From assembly GCF_025567045.1 (NCBI RefSeq), contig NZ_JAOQJK010000001.1, positions 323,498 to 387,497 of the forward strand: a DNA stretch of 64,000 nt. The letters are read 5' to 3'. The stretch is from Barnesiella propionica (GTDB taxonomy: Bacteria > Bacteroidota > Bacteroidia > Bacteroidales > Barnesiellaceae). Under the pieces are notes generated by a model. The model did no database searches. It was not told where the DNA came from and saw only the letters and a program-made list of their open reading frames with translations. Position numbers and translations under genes: made by a program. Below, one piece after another: positions 53,538-61,352 of the stretch; position 1 is the stretch's first letter, and the number at the start of each line of letters is the position of its first letter.

Positions 53538-54968
53538 TCAGGAATTGAAAAGGTCGTCCATCGTCACCTCGCTGTGGACGATGCTTCTGTTCTTGCCATT
53601 GGCCACACCATACGTCGTGATAAAGGTATGAACCAGTGTCTTGTTGGTCTTGGTAAGTTCCCTGAACAAACCGGAACGGTCACGCAACCGGCGTTCGTAT
53701 TCGGGCTTGATACGGTATGTGTCCATGCAGAATTTCATCTCGCACAGGTGTATGATCCGGTCAGCCCGCTCTATTATCATGTCTATTTGTCCGCCGGGCA
53801 TTCCTTCCTCCTTATTGGGCTTGACCTGCCATGTGGACAAGGATGTAGCCATGCCCCTTATTCCCAAAGCCGACTTGATCTGTTTATGATGTCTCATGCA
53901 GACAAGCTCGAAACTGCTACCCATCCAGTCGAATACATTTCCGGAATCAAGATGATTGCTCCACCATTCATCATCGTGTGAGAGGTTGTCGGCAAGGAAC
54001 TTGAAATAGAACAGCGAAAAGAAATCCGTAAGCCTGTAAACGGCTCCGCGACGTTTGTTGCCGTACTGAAGCCATTTCTCTATCATATCGGACCTTTCAA
54101 GGTTTTTTATCGCCTTGGTTATGTTGCTGCTCTTCGATGATAGTGACTGGAATATGTCCTTGCTTGTCATTCCCGATTCGTGTTCGCTGAGTAGTTGTAC
54201 GATTGACGTGTACAGGTCGGCATTGTCGAAAAGGGCGTTGTATAGCTCCTCGAACTCCAGTTTCAAAAGTGCGCCTTCATTGAAAAACAGCCGGTCTATA
54301 TTCTGGGAAAGGCTCAACGCGGGGTCAAGAAGGCTGTAATAAAACGGAACACCGCCAAGCACCATGTATGTCTGGGTAAGCTGGTAACGATCCCATTCGA
54401 TGCCTCTGGTAGCGAGATACCGCTCCGTCTCATTCAGGGTGAACGGGGACAGATGCAGGTTACACGTCACTCTGGCATGGAGGCCTCCCTTGTTGGCGAC
54501 AATCTTGTCTTTCATCCATGAGGTCGCGGACCCCGTGGCGATAAGCATGATGTTCCGCTGTGACATGGCCCAGCCGTTCCAGAAGTTTTCAAGGGCCGAC
54601 ACGAATATGGATTTTCCCGAATCCATCCAAGGCATTTCATCTATGAACACAATCCGTTTACGGTCAGCGGGCAGGGACGACAGGTATTCTTCAAGGGCAT
54701 AAAAGGCTTCATCCCAGTTGCTTAAATGGGAGAACTTTTTTCCCGAATAACTGTTGAGCACATTCAGGAAGTTGTTCAACTGTCTGCGGGTGGTCATTCC
54801 ATGCGCACCGACATATTTGAAATCAAACTCCCGGTCGAAAAATTCTTCAATCAGGAATGTCTTTCCGATACGCCGCCTGCCGTAGACTATGACCAGCTCC
54901 GATCTGTCCGAGTTCAGGCATCTTTCCAGTTCCGCGTGTTCTTTGTCGCGGCCAATAAGTTTATCCAT
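53538..54968 (-). CDS. AAA ATPase with DUF234-type nuclease-like C-terminus
   Basis: This 476-aa protein starts from ATG 54968 (MDKLIGRDKEH); an upstream in-frame extension to 55016 is less likely. It is a STAND/AAA_14-like ATPase: Walker A 'VYGRRRIGKTF' (~30-40), Walker B 'RIVFIDEMPWMD' (~105-116), a winged-helix linker ('TSKDIFQSLSSKSSNITKAI') and a C-terminal PD-(D/E)xK-like site 'GGQIDMII' … 'CEMKF' (~405-425). Such 'archaeal-type' ATPases are frequent passengers of Bacteroidetes mobile elements; their role (defence, maintenance) is undecided. Confidence 0.8.
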   Translation of the reverse strand: MDKLIGRDKEHAELERCLNSDRSELVIVYGRRRIGKTFLIEEFFDREFDFKYVGAHGMTTRRQLNNFLNVLNSYSGKKFSHLSNWDEAFYALEEYLSSLPADRKRIVFIDEMPWMDSGKSIFVSALENFWNGWAMSQRNIMLIATGSATSWMKDKIVANKGGLHARVTCNLHLSPFTLNETERYLATRGIEWDRYQLTQTYMVLGGVPFYYSLLDPALSLSQNIDRLFFNEGALLKLEFEELYNALFDNADLYTSIVQLLSEHESGMTSKDIFQSLSSKSSNITKAIKNLERSDMIEKWLQYGNKRRGAVYRLTDFFSLFYFKFLADNLSHDDEWWSNHLDSGNVFDWMGSSFELVCMRHHKQIKSALGIRGMATSLSTWQVKPNKEEGMPGGQIDMIIERADRIIHLCEMKFCMDTYRIKPEYERRLRDRSGLFRELTKTNKTLVHTFITTYGVANGKNRSIVHSEVTMDDLFNS

Positions 54969-55171
54969 ACTTTCATGTTTTGATGCAAAATTACGCATTT
55001 GGAATTGCCCAAGCAAATTTTAGAACCACTTATTTGATATTATCTATGAAATATTACGCTGTAAATTCAGATATAAGGTTTTGTGAGGTTTATGAACTGC
55101 GTCCATAAATCTGAAATTATCTATCCAAATCAAGAAGATAAGTTCAGGTTTATGTATCTGATAAACAGATA

Positions 55172-55227
55172 TGCCGAGTTTTGACCTCTTCGGATTGAAA
55201 TCTGGCCGGAAAGGTCAAAATTCGGCA
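55172..55227. repeat. 16-bp inverted repeat (15/16) between ATPase and integrases
   Basis: TGCCGAGTTTTGACCT (55172-55187) pairs with AGGTCAAAATTCGGCA (55212-55227), with one mismatch and a 24-nt spacer. It sits in a ~310-bp gene-free gap (54969-55277) that also holds two similar GGTTTATG words (55087, 55148). It could be an integrase/excisionase binding site, an operator or the integrase terminator. Confidence 0.6.
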
Positions 55228-55277
55228 ATTATTCAAATAAGGCTGAAAACGGTGGTAATGGAGTACAACGCAGGATG

Positions 55278-56423
55278 TCAGCCAAATACGTTATCAACCA
55301 GATTCACCGCTTCAACTTTCTTGCTGTCAACGATTTTCGCGTAAATCTGCGTAGTCTTTACGTTGGCATGGCCGAGCAGCTTGCTCGTGGTATAAAGATC
55401 CGCACCGAGGGTAAGCATCATTGTGGCGAACGTGTGGCGGCTCGTGTGATAGGTGATTTTTTTATTGATTCCTGCCGTTGCCATCCATTTGGCCAGTACC
55501 TTGTTGATATTGGGTTCTGCCGGGAGTCCGGCAAAGACATGCAGCCCGTCTTCCGCACCGTTCCTTTCAGGCAGCCAACGGACGGCATGGCGGGAAAGAG
55601 GCAAGTAAATCGGTGTGGTAGTTTTTTGCATCACGGTTGACATCCGGTATTGTTCCCCGTCCTGAACAATATCTTTCCATCGTAAGGCATAAACATCGCT
55701 CAACCTCAAACCGCAGTAACAGGCGAAAAGGTAGGCACGTTTCACGTCTTCGCGGGGGCATTCCGTGTCAATCAGAACTTTTATTTCGTCAATGGTCAGG
55801 TATTCCCGTTTGGATTCCGGCACCTTGATACGTTCTGTGGCTGCAAGTGTCATTATCGGGTTCTCCGGGATAACCTCGGCACGGACGGCGGCGTTGAGTG
55901 CGGTGGAGAAATAACCCACGTAGTCCGCTGCACTCTTGGGTGAAAGCGGCTTGTCCCACCGGGTCTTGTAGGTGTGCTGAATCCAGTCGATGAAACCCAG
56001 ACACCAGTCCTTGTCAATCTCTCTCATCTTCACCTTTTTCTTGTAAAGGGGAAGTAACCGGCAGACTGTTCGTAACAGTTTCAGTCCTCTCGCGCCTTTT
56101 CGTTCCTGTTCGGCAAGATAGGCTTCCATCCAGTCGTCCAGTAGCATTTTGGAACGGACGGATGTCTTTTTCAGTCCGGCCTTCGAGTGAGTCAGTTCGA
56201 TGATGCGTTTTGATTTGATGGCCTCTACCGCCGCTTTTGTGGCCCGGTTCTGCTCCTTGACCATAGGATTGATTTCGGGCAACAGGTACAGTTTCAAGAA
56301 CTCGTAACTGCGTTTTCCGTCAACATAGATGTCGAGATAATAGGATTCCGAACCGTCGGCGAGCTTCTTCGTGCGCACCTTTACCGGTTCCTTGAGTCTG
56401 GTCGATTTCTTTGTTGTTGCCAT
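55278..56423 (-). CDS. Tyrosine recombinase 2 of the nested element
   Basis: This 381-aa integrase has the same architecture as the ICE integrase (arm-binding 'SYYLDIYVDGKRSYEFLKLY', core-binding ~110-200). The catalytic residues lie in 'CYCGLRLSDV' (Arg), 'YHTSRHTF' (His/Arg), 'LLGHANVK' and the Tyr of 'TQIYAKI'. All catalytic residues are intact. It lies 14 bp after the stop of the first recombinase, so the two are co-expressed. Tandem recombinases may act as partners or at different strands of the att core. Confidence 0.92.
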   Translation of the reverse strand: MATTKKSTRLKEPVKVRTKKLADGSESYYLDIYVDGKRSYEFLKLYLLPEINPMVKEQNRATKAAVEAIKSKRIIELTHSKAGLKKTSVRSKMLLDDWMEAYLAEQERKGARGLKLLRTVCRLLPLYKKKVKMREIDKDWCLGFIDWIQHTYKTRWDKPLSPKSAADYVGYFSTALNAAVRAEVIPENPIMTLAATERIKVPESKREYLTIDEIKVLIDTECPREDVKRAYLFACYCGLRLSDVYALRWKDIVQDGEQYRMSTVMQKTTTPIYLPLSRHAVRWLPERNGAEDGLHVFAGLPAEPNINKVLAKWMATAGINKKITYHTSRHTFATMMLTLGADLYTTSKLLGHANVKTTQIYAKIVDSKKVEAVNLVDNVFG

Positions 56424-56437
56424 ATATAATAATGTAT

Positions 56438-57580
56438 TTAGAATGCGTCGTCAACCAAGGTGATTGCATCGTCCTTTTTCTTGTCTACTATTTTTGCATA
56501 AACCTGTGTGGCACGCACGGAACGGTGGCCGAGGATTTTGGAAACGGTATAGATGTCCGCTCCGAGCGTCAGCAGCAGCACCGCACATGAATGACGTGCC
56601 GTGTGGAATGTCACGTTCTTCTTTACGCCTGCCTTATCAGCCCAGTTCTTGAGACTGACACAAAGGTTGCTTGTATTGGGCAGCCCTCCAAAGACAAGGC
56701 CATCCGGTGTACAGCCATTACGTTCCGGCAACCATTTTACCGCTTGGGACGAAAGGGGGATATAAACGGGATTGGTGGTCTTTGTCATTACTACCGACAC
56801 GAGCCATTGCCCGCCTGATATGGAAATGTCACGCCAACGCAATTTCCGTATGTCACTGATACGAAGTCCGCAAAAACAGGAAAACAGGTATGCCTGCCGT
56901 ACCTGCTCGTTAAAAAATGGCGTGGCTATCATTTTCTTTATCTCCTCGATGGTCAGAAAATCCCGTTTGCTTTCGGGAACTTTGATTTTCTCGGTCATCT
57001 CCAGTTTGTACCAAGGATTTGATTCAATCAGTCTCTCACGTACAGCCTCGTTCAAAGCGGTACGCAAAGTGGTATAATAGGAATGAGCCGTCTTGGGAGT
57101 AATCTGTTTTCCCCATGCGGTCTTGCAGGAAGAACGAAGCCAGTCGATATAATCAATGTAAAACTGTCTGTCCACATCACAGAGCCTGACATCTGCACGG
57201 AATTTCAGCAAGTTTTTACGGGCGTTGTCGATTCCGTTCAGGTCGCGTGCTTCCCGGTGTTCGTGGTTCTTGCGGACAATGGTCATCCAGTCGGACAGCA
57301 GCATATCGGAAGATTTGCTTTCCGGTACTGTTCCCACCTTCGCATTGAGCAGGGCTTCTGTCCGTTCTCGCTGAATATCTTCCGCCTTGCGGAGTGTCTG
57401 CGCATTTTGCCGCCTTGCTTTGGCAGATGTTTCCGGCATGAGGTAGAGTTGCAGAAACTCGTACTCATGCCCGCCGTCTACACTACGGTCAAGAAACAGG
57501 GATAAACGTCCGTCCGCCAGTTTACGGTGACGTAACTTGAACGGAGATTTCTCTATTAATGATTTCTTTTTTCTTCCCAT
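56438..57580 (-). CDS. Tyrosine recombinase 1 of the nested element
   Basis: This 380-aa integrase has an arm-binding domain 'RLSLFLDRSVDGGHEYEFLQ' (~25-45) and a catalytic domain with 'CFCGLRISDIRKLRW', 'FHTARHSCAVLLL', 'ILGHRSVR' and Tyr in 'TQVYAKI', all intact. It starts ~205 bp inside the right junction with traJ and reads away from it, the classical integrase-at-the-end arrangement. A TACCTTTG -7-like box lies 28 bp before its start (57615-57608, minus strand). Confidence 0.92.
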   Translation of the reverse strand: MGRKKKSLIEKSPFKLRHRKLADGRLSLFLDRSVDGGHEYEFLQLYLMPETSAKARRQNAQTLRKAEDIQRERTEALLNAKVGTVPESKSSDMLLSDWMTIVRKNHEHREARDLNGIDNARKNLLKFRADVRLCDVDRQFYIDYIDWLRSSCKTAWGKQITPKTAHSYYTTLRTALNEAVRERLIESNPWYKLEMTEKIKVPESKRDFLTIEEIKKMIATPFFNEQVRQAYLFSCFCGLRISDIRKLRWRDISISGGQWLVSVVMTKTTNPVYIPLSSQAVKWLPERNGCTPDGLVFGGLPNTSNLCVSLKNWADKAGVKKNVTFHTARHSCAVLLLTLGADIYTVSKILGHRSVRATQVYAKIVDKKKDDAITLVDDAF

Positions 57581-57782
57581 TGTATATCAATGATTTATAT
57601 CCATATACAAAGGTAACAAATAATCCGGATATAAGTATCGTTTTAGGTAACAAAAATGTCGAATAATAGAGATTTTTAAGGAATACAACAGAAATCATCA
57701 TTAGTTAATAATACATTGATAATCAGTATTTATATAGATTTTATCTGTTTTTATTTTCCCTTCGTTTCAATACATTGGCTAA

Positions 57783-58241
57783 TGGGTGACGATTTACTGC
57801 CAACAAATCCTGTTGGGAATGCTGACGATTTTCGGGCCGATACAGTGGGCGTTCAGCATCCTGCCAAAATGGGAAGGTGCTTGGGCGAAGTGGCTGACAC
57901 GCTATCTGACGGTGCATTTCTACGGGGCGATGCTCTACTTCGTGGGCTTCTACGTGCTGCTGCTCTTTGACATTGTATTGTGCATCCAAATCGAGAACCT
58001 GACGGCGATAACCGCCAGCGAGCAGACGATGGCCGCCTACCTGCAGAACTCGTTCTTCTCGGCGGGCTACCTGATGGCGGCTTCGATTGTAGCTCTCAAG
58101 TGCCTGAACCTTGTTCCGGACTTGGCGGCATGGATGATACCGGAGGGCGACACGGCATTCTCTACCCGAAACTTCGGCGAGGGCGTGGCACAGCAGGCGA
58201 AGATGACGGCAACCGGAGGGTTGGGCGGCATCATGAGATAA
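57783..58241 (+). pseudogene. traJ: traJ, 3' part
   Basis: This is the C-terminal 151 residues of TraJ, from the junction onward: 'TIYCQQILLGMLTIFGPIQW', then membrane segments 'FYGAMLYFVGFYVLLLFDIV' and 'YLMAASIVALKCLNLVPDL', ending in a glycine-rich tail. The frame is that of the 5' part when the two TGGG sequences are fused. No start signal of its own is apparent. The 3' part is undamaged, so excision of the nested element should restore a complete gene. Confidence 0.9.
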
Positions 58242-58282
58242 TCCGCAAAAGATAATATAAACCCAATAAAAATCATAACAAC

Positions 58283-58678
58283 ATGAAATTGCAAGAGAAA
58301 ATCAAAAGCTGGTGCAAGGATGAGAAATTTATGTCCTTTGCACAGGAACGAGCGAGAAAAGAGGTTTGCGAGGTGGCGGAGAACCACCGCATCGACCCGC
58401 AGTATGAAGAACTGGACGAAGCCTTCGAGTACGACGACCGGTACATCGCCCCCTTAGTGACGTACCTAACGTACAAGCTGCGTCTTGCCCTGCTGCAGCG
58501 GAACGCTGGTAAGCGCAAAAGAGGAATCTGGTGGGTGCTTGTCCATGTGGAGATGCAGGGCTATTACGTGGAGATATTCTCGGCGGAGTTCGAGAATCTT
58601 TTGACGGAACTTCGGGATGCGGTCATACCCATGCTGCACACGGAATATGTACAGATGTTGAACGGTAAAAGGGAATAA
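58283..58678 (+). CDS. Hypothetical tra-operon protein
   Basis: This 131-aa soluble, charged protein ('MKLQEKIKSWCKDEKFMSFA') has an alpha/beta middle ('LTYKLRLALLQRNAGKRKRG', 'WWVLVHVEMQGYYVEIF'). I recognise no family. It sits between traJ and traK, 3 bp from traK, so it is probably a small accessory subunit of the transfer machinery or an ICE-specific insertion. Confidence 0.65.
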   Translation: MKLQEKIKSWCKDEKFMSFAQERARKEVCEVAENHRIDPQYEELDEAFEYDDRYIAPLVTYLTYKLRLALLQRNAGKRKRGIWWVLVHVEMQGYYVEIFSAEFENLLTELRDAVIPMLHTEYVQMLNGKRE

Positions 58679-58681
58679 CCG

Positions 58682-59296
58682 ATGGTCATCAAGAATTTGG
58701 AAAACAAAATCAGACTGGTGGGCATCATCTGTACCGCTTTTCTCGTGGGATGTGTCATCATCAGCTTGTCAAGCATCTGGACAGCCCGGACGATGGTCTC
58801 GGATGCGCAGAAGAAGGTGTATGTGCTGGACGGCAACGTGCCTATCCTCGTGAATCGCACGACAATGGACGAAACGCTTGATGTGGAAGCCAAAAGCCAT
58901 GTGGAGATGTTTCATCATTATTTTTTCACGTTACCGCCGGATGACAAATATATCCGCTATACGATGGAAAAAGCGATGTATTTAGTCGATGAGACGGGGT
59001 TGGCACAATACAACACGCTCAAGGAAAAGGGTTTCTACTCCAACATTTTGGGTACGAGTTCGGTGTTCTCCATCTATTGCGACAGCGTGGCTTTCAACAA
59101 GGAGAAGATGGAGTTCACCTACTACGGACGGCAGCGCATCGAGCGACGGAGCAATATCCTGATGCGTGAACTGGTGACGGCAGGACAGCTCAAGCGTGTA
59201 CCCCGAACAGAGAACAATCCGCATGGGCTGCTTATCGTGAACTGGCGTACCCTGCTGAACAAGGACATCGAACAGAAAACGAAGATCAACTACTAA
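58682..59296 (+). CDS. traK: TraK conjugation protein (VirB8-like)
   Basis: This 204-aa protein has one N-terminal membrane helix ('IICTAFLVGCVIISLSSIW', ~17-35) followed by a periplasmic VirB8-like domain. The family pattern 'VYVLDGNVPILVNRTTMDE' (~46-64) and 'EAKSHVEMFHHYFFTLPPDD' identifies Bacteroides TraK. It links the inner-membrane channel to the outer parts. It lies in the canonical TraJ-TraK-TraL-TraM order. Confidence 0.9.
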   Translation: MVIKNLENKIRLVGIICTAFLVGCVIISLSSIWTARTMVSDAQKKVYVLDGNVPILVNRTTMDETLDVEAKSHVEMFHHYFFTLPPDDKYIRYTMEKAMYLVDETGLAQYNTLKEKGFYSNILGTSSVFSIYCDSVAFNKEKMEFTYYGRQRIERRSNILMRELVTAGQLKRVPRTENNPHGLLIVNWRTLLNKDIEQKTKINY

Positions 59297-59308
59297 ACAA
59301 CGGAGTTT

Positions 59309-59689
59309 ATGAATATCAAGGGATTCAGGCGGATGCTCTTCGGTGAAAAGATGCCGGACAAGAACGATCCGAAATACAAAGACCGTTACGAGCGGGAGGT
59401 GTCCGCCGGACGAAAGTTCGCCCAAGCGACACGTATCGACAAGGCTGCCGCCAAGGTACAGGGATTCGCCAACGCGCACCGGATACTTTTTCTGGTCATC
59501 GTCTTCGGTTTCGCTATCGGAGGGTTCACTTGGAACATCTATCGCATTACGATGGCATACCGCAACAGCCGGCCGACACGCACGGCGACGGAAATGCAGG
59601 ATTCGGTGCTGCGGGAAAGACACAAGAGGCTGCAAGGGGGTGAAATAAGGGAAAATCGGAACGAGAACAAGAAATATGAACCGCAATAA
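59309..59689 (+). CDS. TraL-position membrane protein
   Basis: This 126-aa protein has a basic N-terminus, one membrane helix ('ILFLVIVFGFAIGGFTWNIY', ~59-78) and a charged tail. Position between TraK and TraM and single-helix topology fit TraL (DUF3989-like), but sequence motifs are too weak for a firm name. Confidence 0.62.
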   Translation: MNIKGFRRMLFGEKMPDKNDPKYKDRYEREVSAGRKFAQATRIDKAAAKVQGFANAHRILFLVIVFGFAIGGFTWNIYRITMAYRNSRPTRTATEMQDSVLRERHKRLQGGEIRENRNENKKYEPQ

Positions 59690-59699
59690 AGGAGTGCTT

Positions 59700-60182
59700 A
59701 TGAATACACGATTTGAAAAATCAGTCCGCTCGTCGGACGAATGGTACACCCCGAAGGAGGTGCTGAAAGCGTTAGGCAGGTTCGACCTTGACCCTTGCGC
59801 CCCTGTCCATCCGTTGTGGCCGACCGCCGAGGTCATGTATGACCGGGACATGGACGGATTGTCCCTGAAATGGGAAGGGCGTGTATGGCTCAATCCTCCG
59901 TACTCGCGTCCCCTTATCGAACAGTTTGTCCGAAAGTTGGCGGAACACGGCAACGGCATCGCGCTGTTGTTCAACCGTTGCGATTCCAAAATGTTTCAGG
60001 ACGTCATTTTCGAGAAAGCGACGGGCATGAAATTCCTGCGCCACCGCATCCGGTTTTACCGCCCGGACGGAACACGCGGCGATTCTCCCGGTTGCGGCAG
60101 CATCCTGATCGCATTCGGAGTGGAAAACGCAGAAGTGCTGAAAAACTGCAGCATTGAAGGCAAGTATGTACAACTCAATTAA
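59700..60182 (+). CDS. Phage-type DNA N6-adenine methyltransferase
   Basis: This 160-aa protein starts at ATG 59700, preceded by AAAGGAG at 59688-59694, rather than at the in-frame ATG 59676 inside the upstream gene. The phage Dam-like layout is 'DEWYTPKEVLKALGRFDLDP' near the N-terminus and the catalytic 'VWLNPPYSRPLIEQF' (~63-77, NPPY motif). No restriction enzyme is nearby, so it is an orphan enzyme that may protect transferred DNA in new hosts. Confidence 0.85.
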   Translation: MNTRFEKSVRSSDEWYTPKEVLKALGRFDLDPCAPVHPLWPTAEVMYDRDMDGLSLKWEGRVWLNPPYSRPLIEQFVRKLAEHGNGIALLFNRCDSKMFQDVIFEKATGMKFLRHRIRFYRPDGTRGDSPGCGSILIAFGVENAEVLKNCSIEGKYVQLN

Positions 60183-60189
60183 AAGATGT

Positions 60190-61341
60190 ATGATGAAGAT
60201 ATTTGATAAAATCAATTTCAGGGAGCCGAAGTATATGCTTCCGGCTGTCCTGTATATCCCGCTTCTGGTTGCATCGTACTTCATCTTCGACCTGTTTCAG
60301 ACCGAAACGGCGGAGATTCCGGACAAGACGCTGCAGACAACGGAGTTTTTGAACCCCGATTTGCCGGATGCCCGGCTTAAAGGCGGTGACGGCATAGGCA
60401 GCAAGTACGAGAACATGGCCAAATCATGGGGTAAGATACAGGATTACTCCGCAGTGGATAACATAGAACGAGATGAACCCGATGACAACAAGGAAGAATA
60501 TGAATCGCAATACACGGTGGACGACATCGCCCTGCTCGATGAGCAACAGCAGGAAAAGGCTGCGGCAGCGCAAATTGCCGATGCCAAGACGCGCGAGCAA
60601 GAAGCTCTCGCGGAACTGGAGAAAGCCCTTGCCGAAGCAAGGTTGAGAGGACGCAATGAGGTATTACCGGCGACCGATACGGACAGTACCGCATCGGCGC
60701 AACCCCCGACGGCAACCATAGAGGTTAAGGGAAAAATAGAGGAAGAGAGCCGTTCGGTAAAAGCCCCGTCAGAGAACGAACCGCCCAGCGAAGTGGTACG
60801 CAAGGTAAAGACGGCTTCGGATTACTTCAATACGCTTGCGGTCAATGCCCGTGAACCGAAACTGATAAAGGCCATTATCGACGAGGACATCAAAGCGGTG
60901 GACGGCTCGCGTGTGCGGTTGCGTCTGCTCGACGACGTGGAGATCAACGAGTGCGTGGTCAAACGAGGGTCGTATCTGTATGCCACCATGAGCGGCTTCT
61001 CGTCGGGGCGTGTGAAGGGGAACATCACCAGCATTCTCATCGAGGACGAACTGGTGAAGGTCAGCCTGTCCCTTTACGACACGGACGGCATGGAGGGGCT
61101 TTATGTACCGAACAGCCAGTTCCGGGAAACGAGCAAGGATGTGGCAAGCGGTGCGGTGTCGGGGAATCTGAACATGAATACCGGCAGTTACGGCAACAGT
61201 CTCTCGCAATGGGGAATGCAAGCCGCTACGAATGCCTACCAGAAAACGAGCAATGCCATCGGCAAAGCTATCAAAAAAAATAAGGTAAAGCTGAAATACG
61301 GCACTTTCGTCTATCTGGTGAACGGACGTGAGAAACAGTAA
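60190..61341 (+). CDS. traM: TraM conjugation protein (VirB10-like)
   Basis: This 383-aa protein starts from ATG 60190, after the methyltransferase stop; the longer opening to 60154 overlaps it. It has an N-terminal membrane helix ('LPAVLYIPLLVASYFIFDLF', ~17-36), a long acidic/Ala-Glu-rich linker (~90-200) and the TraM C-terminal domain ('VDGSRVRLRLLDDVEINECV', 'GLYVPNSQFRETSKDVASG'). Spanning the periplasm, it connects both membranes of the transfer channel. Confidence 0.9.
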   Translation: MMKIFDKINFREPKYMLPAVLYIPLLVASYFIFDLFQTETAEIPDKTLQTTEFLNPDLPDARLKGGDGIGSKYENMAKSWGKIQDYSAVDNIERDEPDDNKEEYESQYTVDDIALLDEQQQEKAAAAQIADAKTREQEALAELEKALAEARLRGRNEVLPATDTDSTASAQPPTATIEVKGKIEEESRSVKAPSENEPPSEVVRKVKTASDYFNTLAVNAREPKLIKAIIDEDIKAVDGSRVRLRLLDDVEINECVVKRGSYLYATMSGFSSGRVKGNITSILIEDELVKVSLSLYDTDGMEGLYVPNSQFRETSKDVASGAVSGNLNMNTGSYGNSLSQWGMQAATNAYQKTSNAIGKAIKKNKVKLKYGTFVYLVNGREKQ

Positions 61342-61352
61342 AAACGGAAGCC

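Larger units (their letters stand above)
27286..57786. mobile_element. Nested integrative mobilizable element carrying an NRPS metallophore-type cluster
   Basis: About 30.5 kb separate the two halves of traJ. Both junctions share TGGG (27282-27285 and 57783-57786), and joining there restores the traJ frame (…Trp-Trp then Val-Thr-Ile-Tyr). The right end holds two tandem tyrosine recombinases (55278-57580). The centre holds mobilization genes (48544-53532) and an AAA ATPase. The left two thirds is AT-rich biosynthetic cargo. Whether all of it moves as one unit, or the cargo was added by a separate event marked by the integrase remnant at 48.0 kb, cannot be told from sequence alone. Confidence 0.78.

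Noticed and set aside
27284..57781. GGCTA (27284-27288 and 57777-57781) as alternative junction repeat
   Set aside because: Joining there gives an immediate stop in the traJ frame, whereas joining at TGGG restores the protein, so TGGG is preferred. No longer direct repeat was found.
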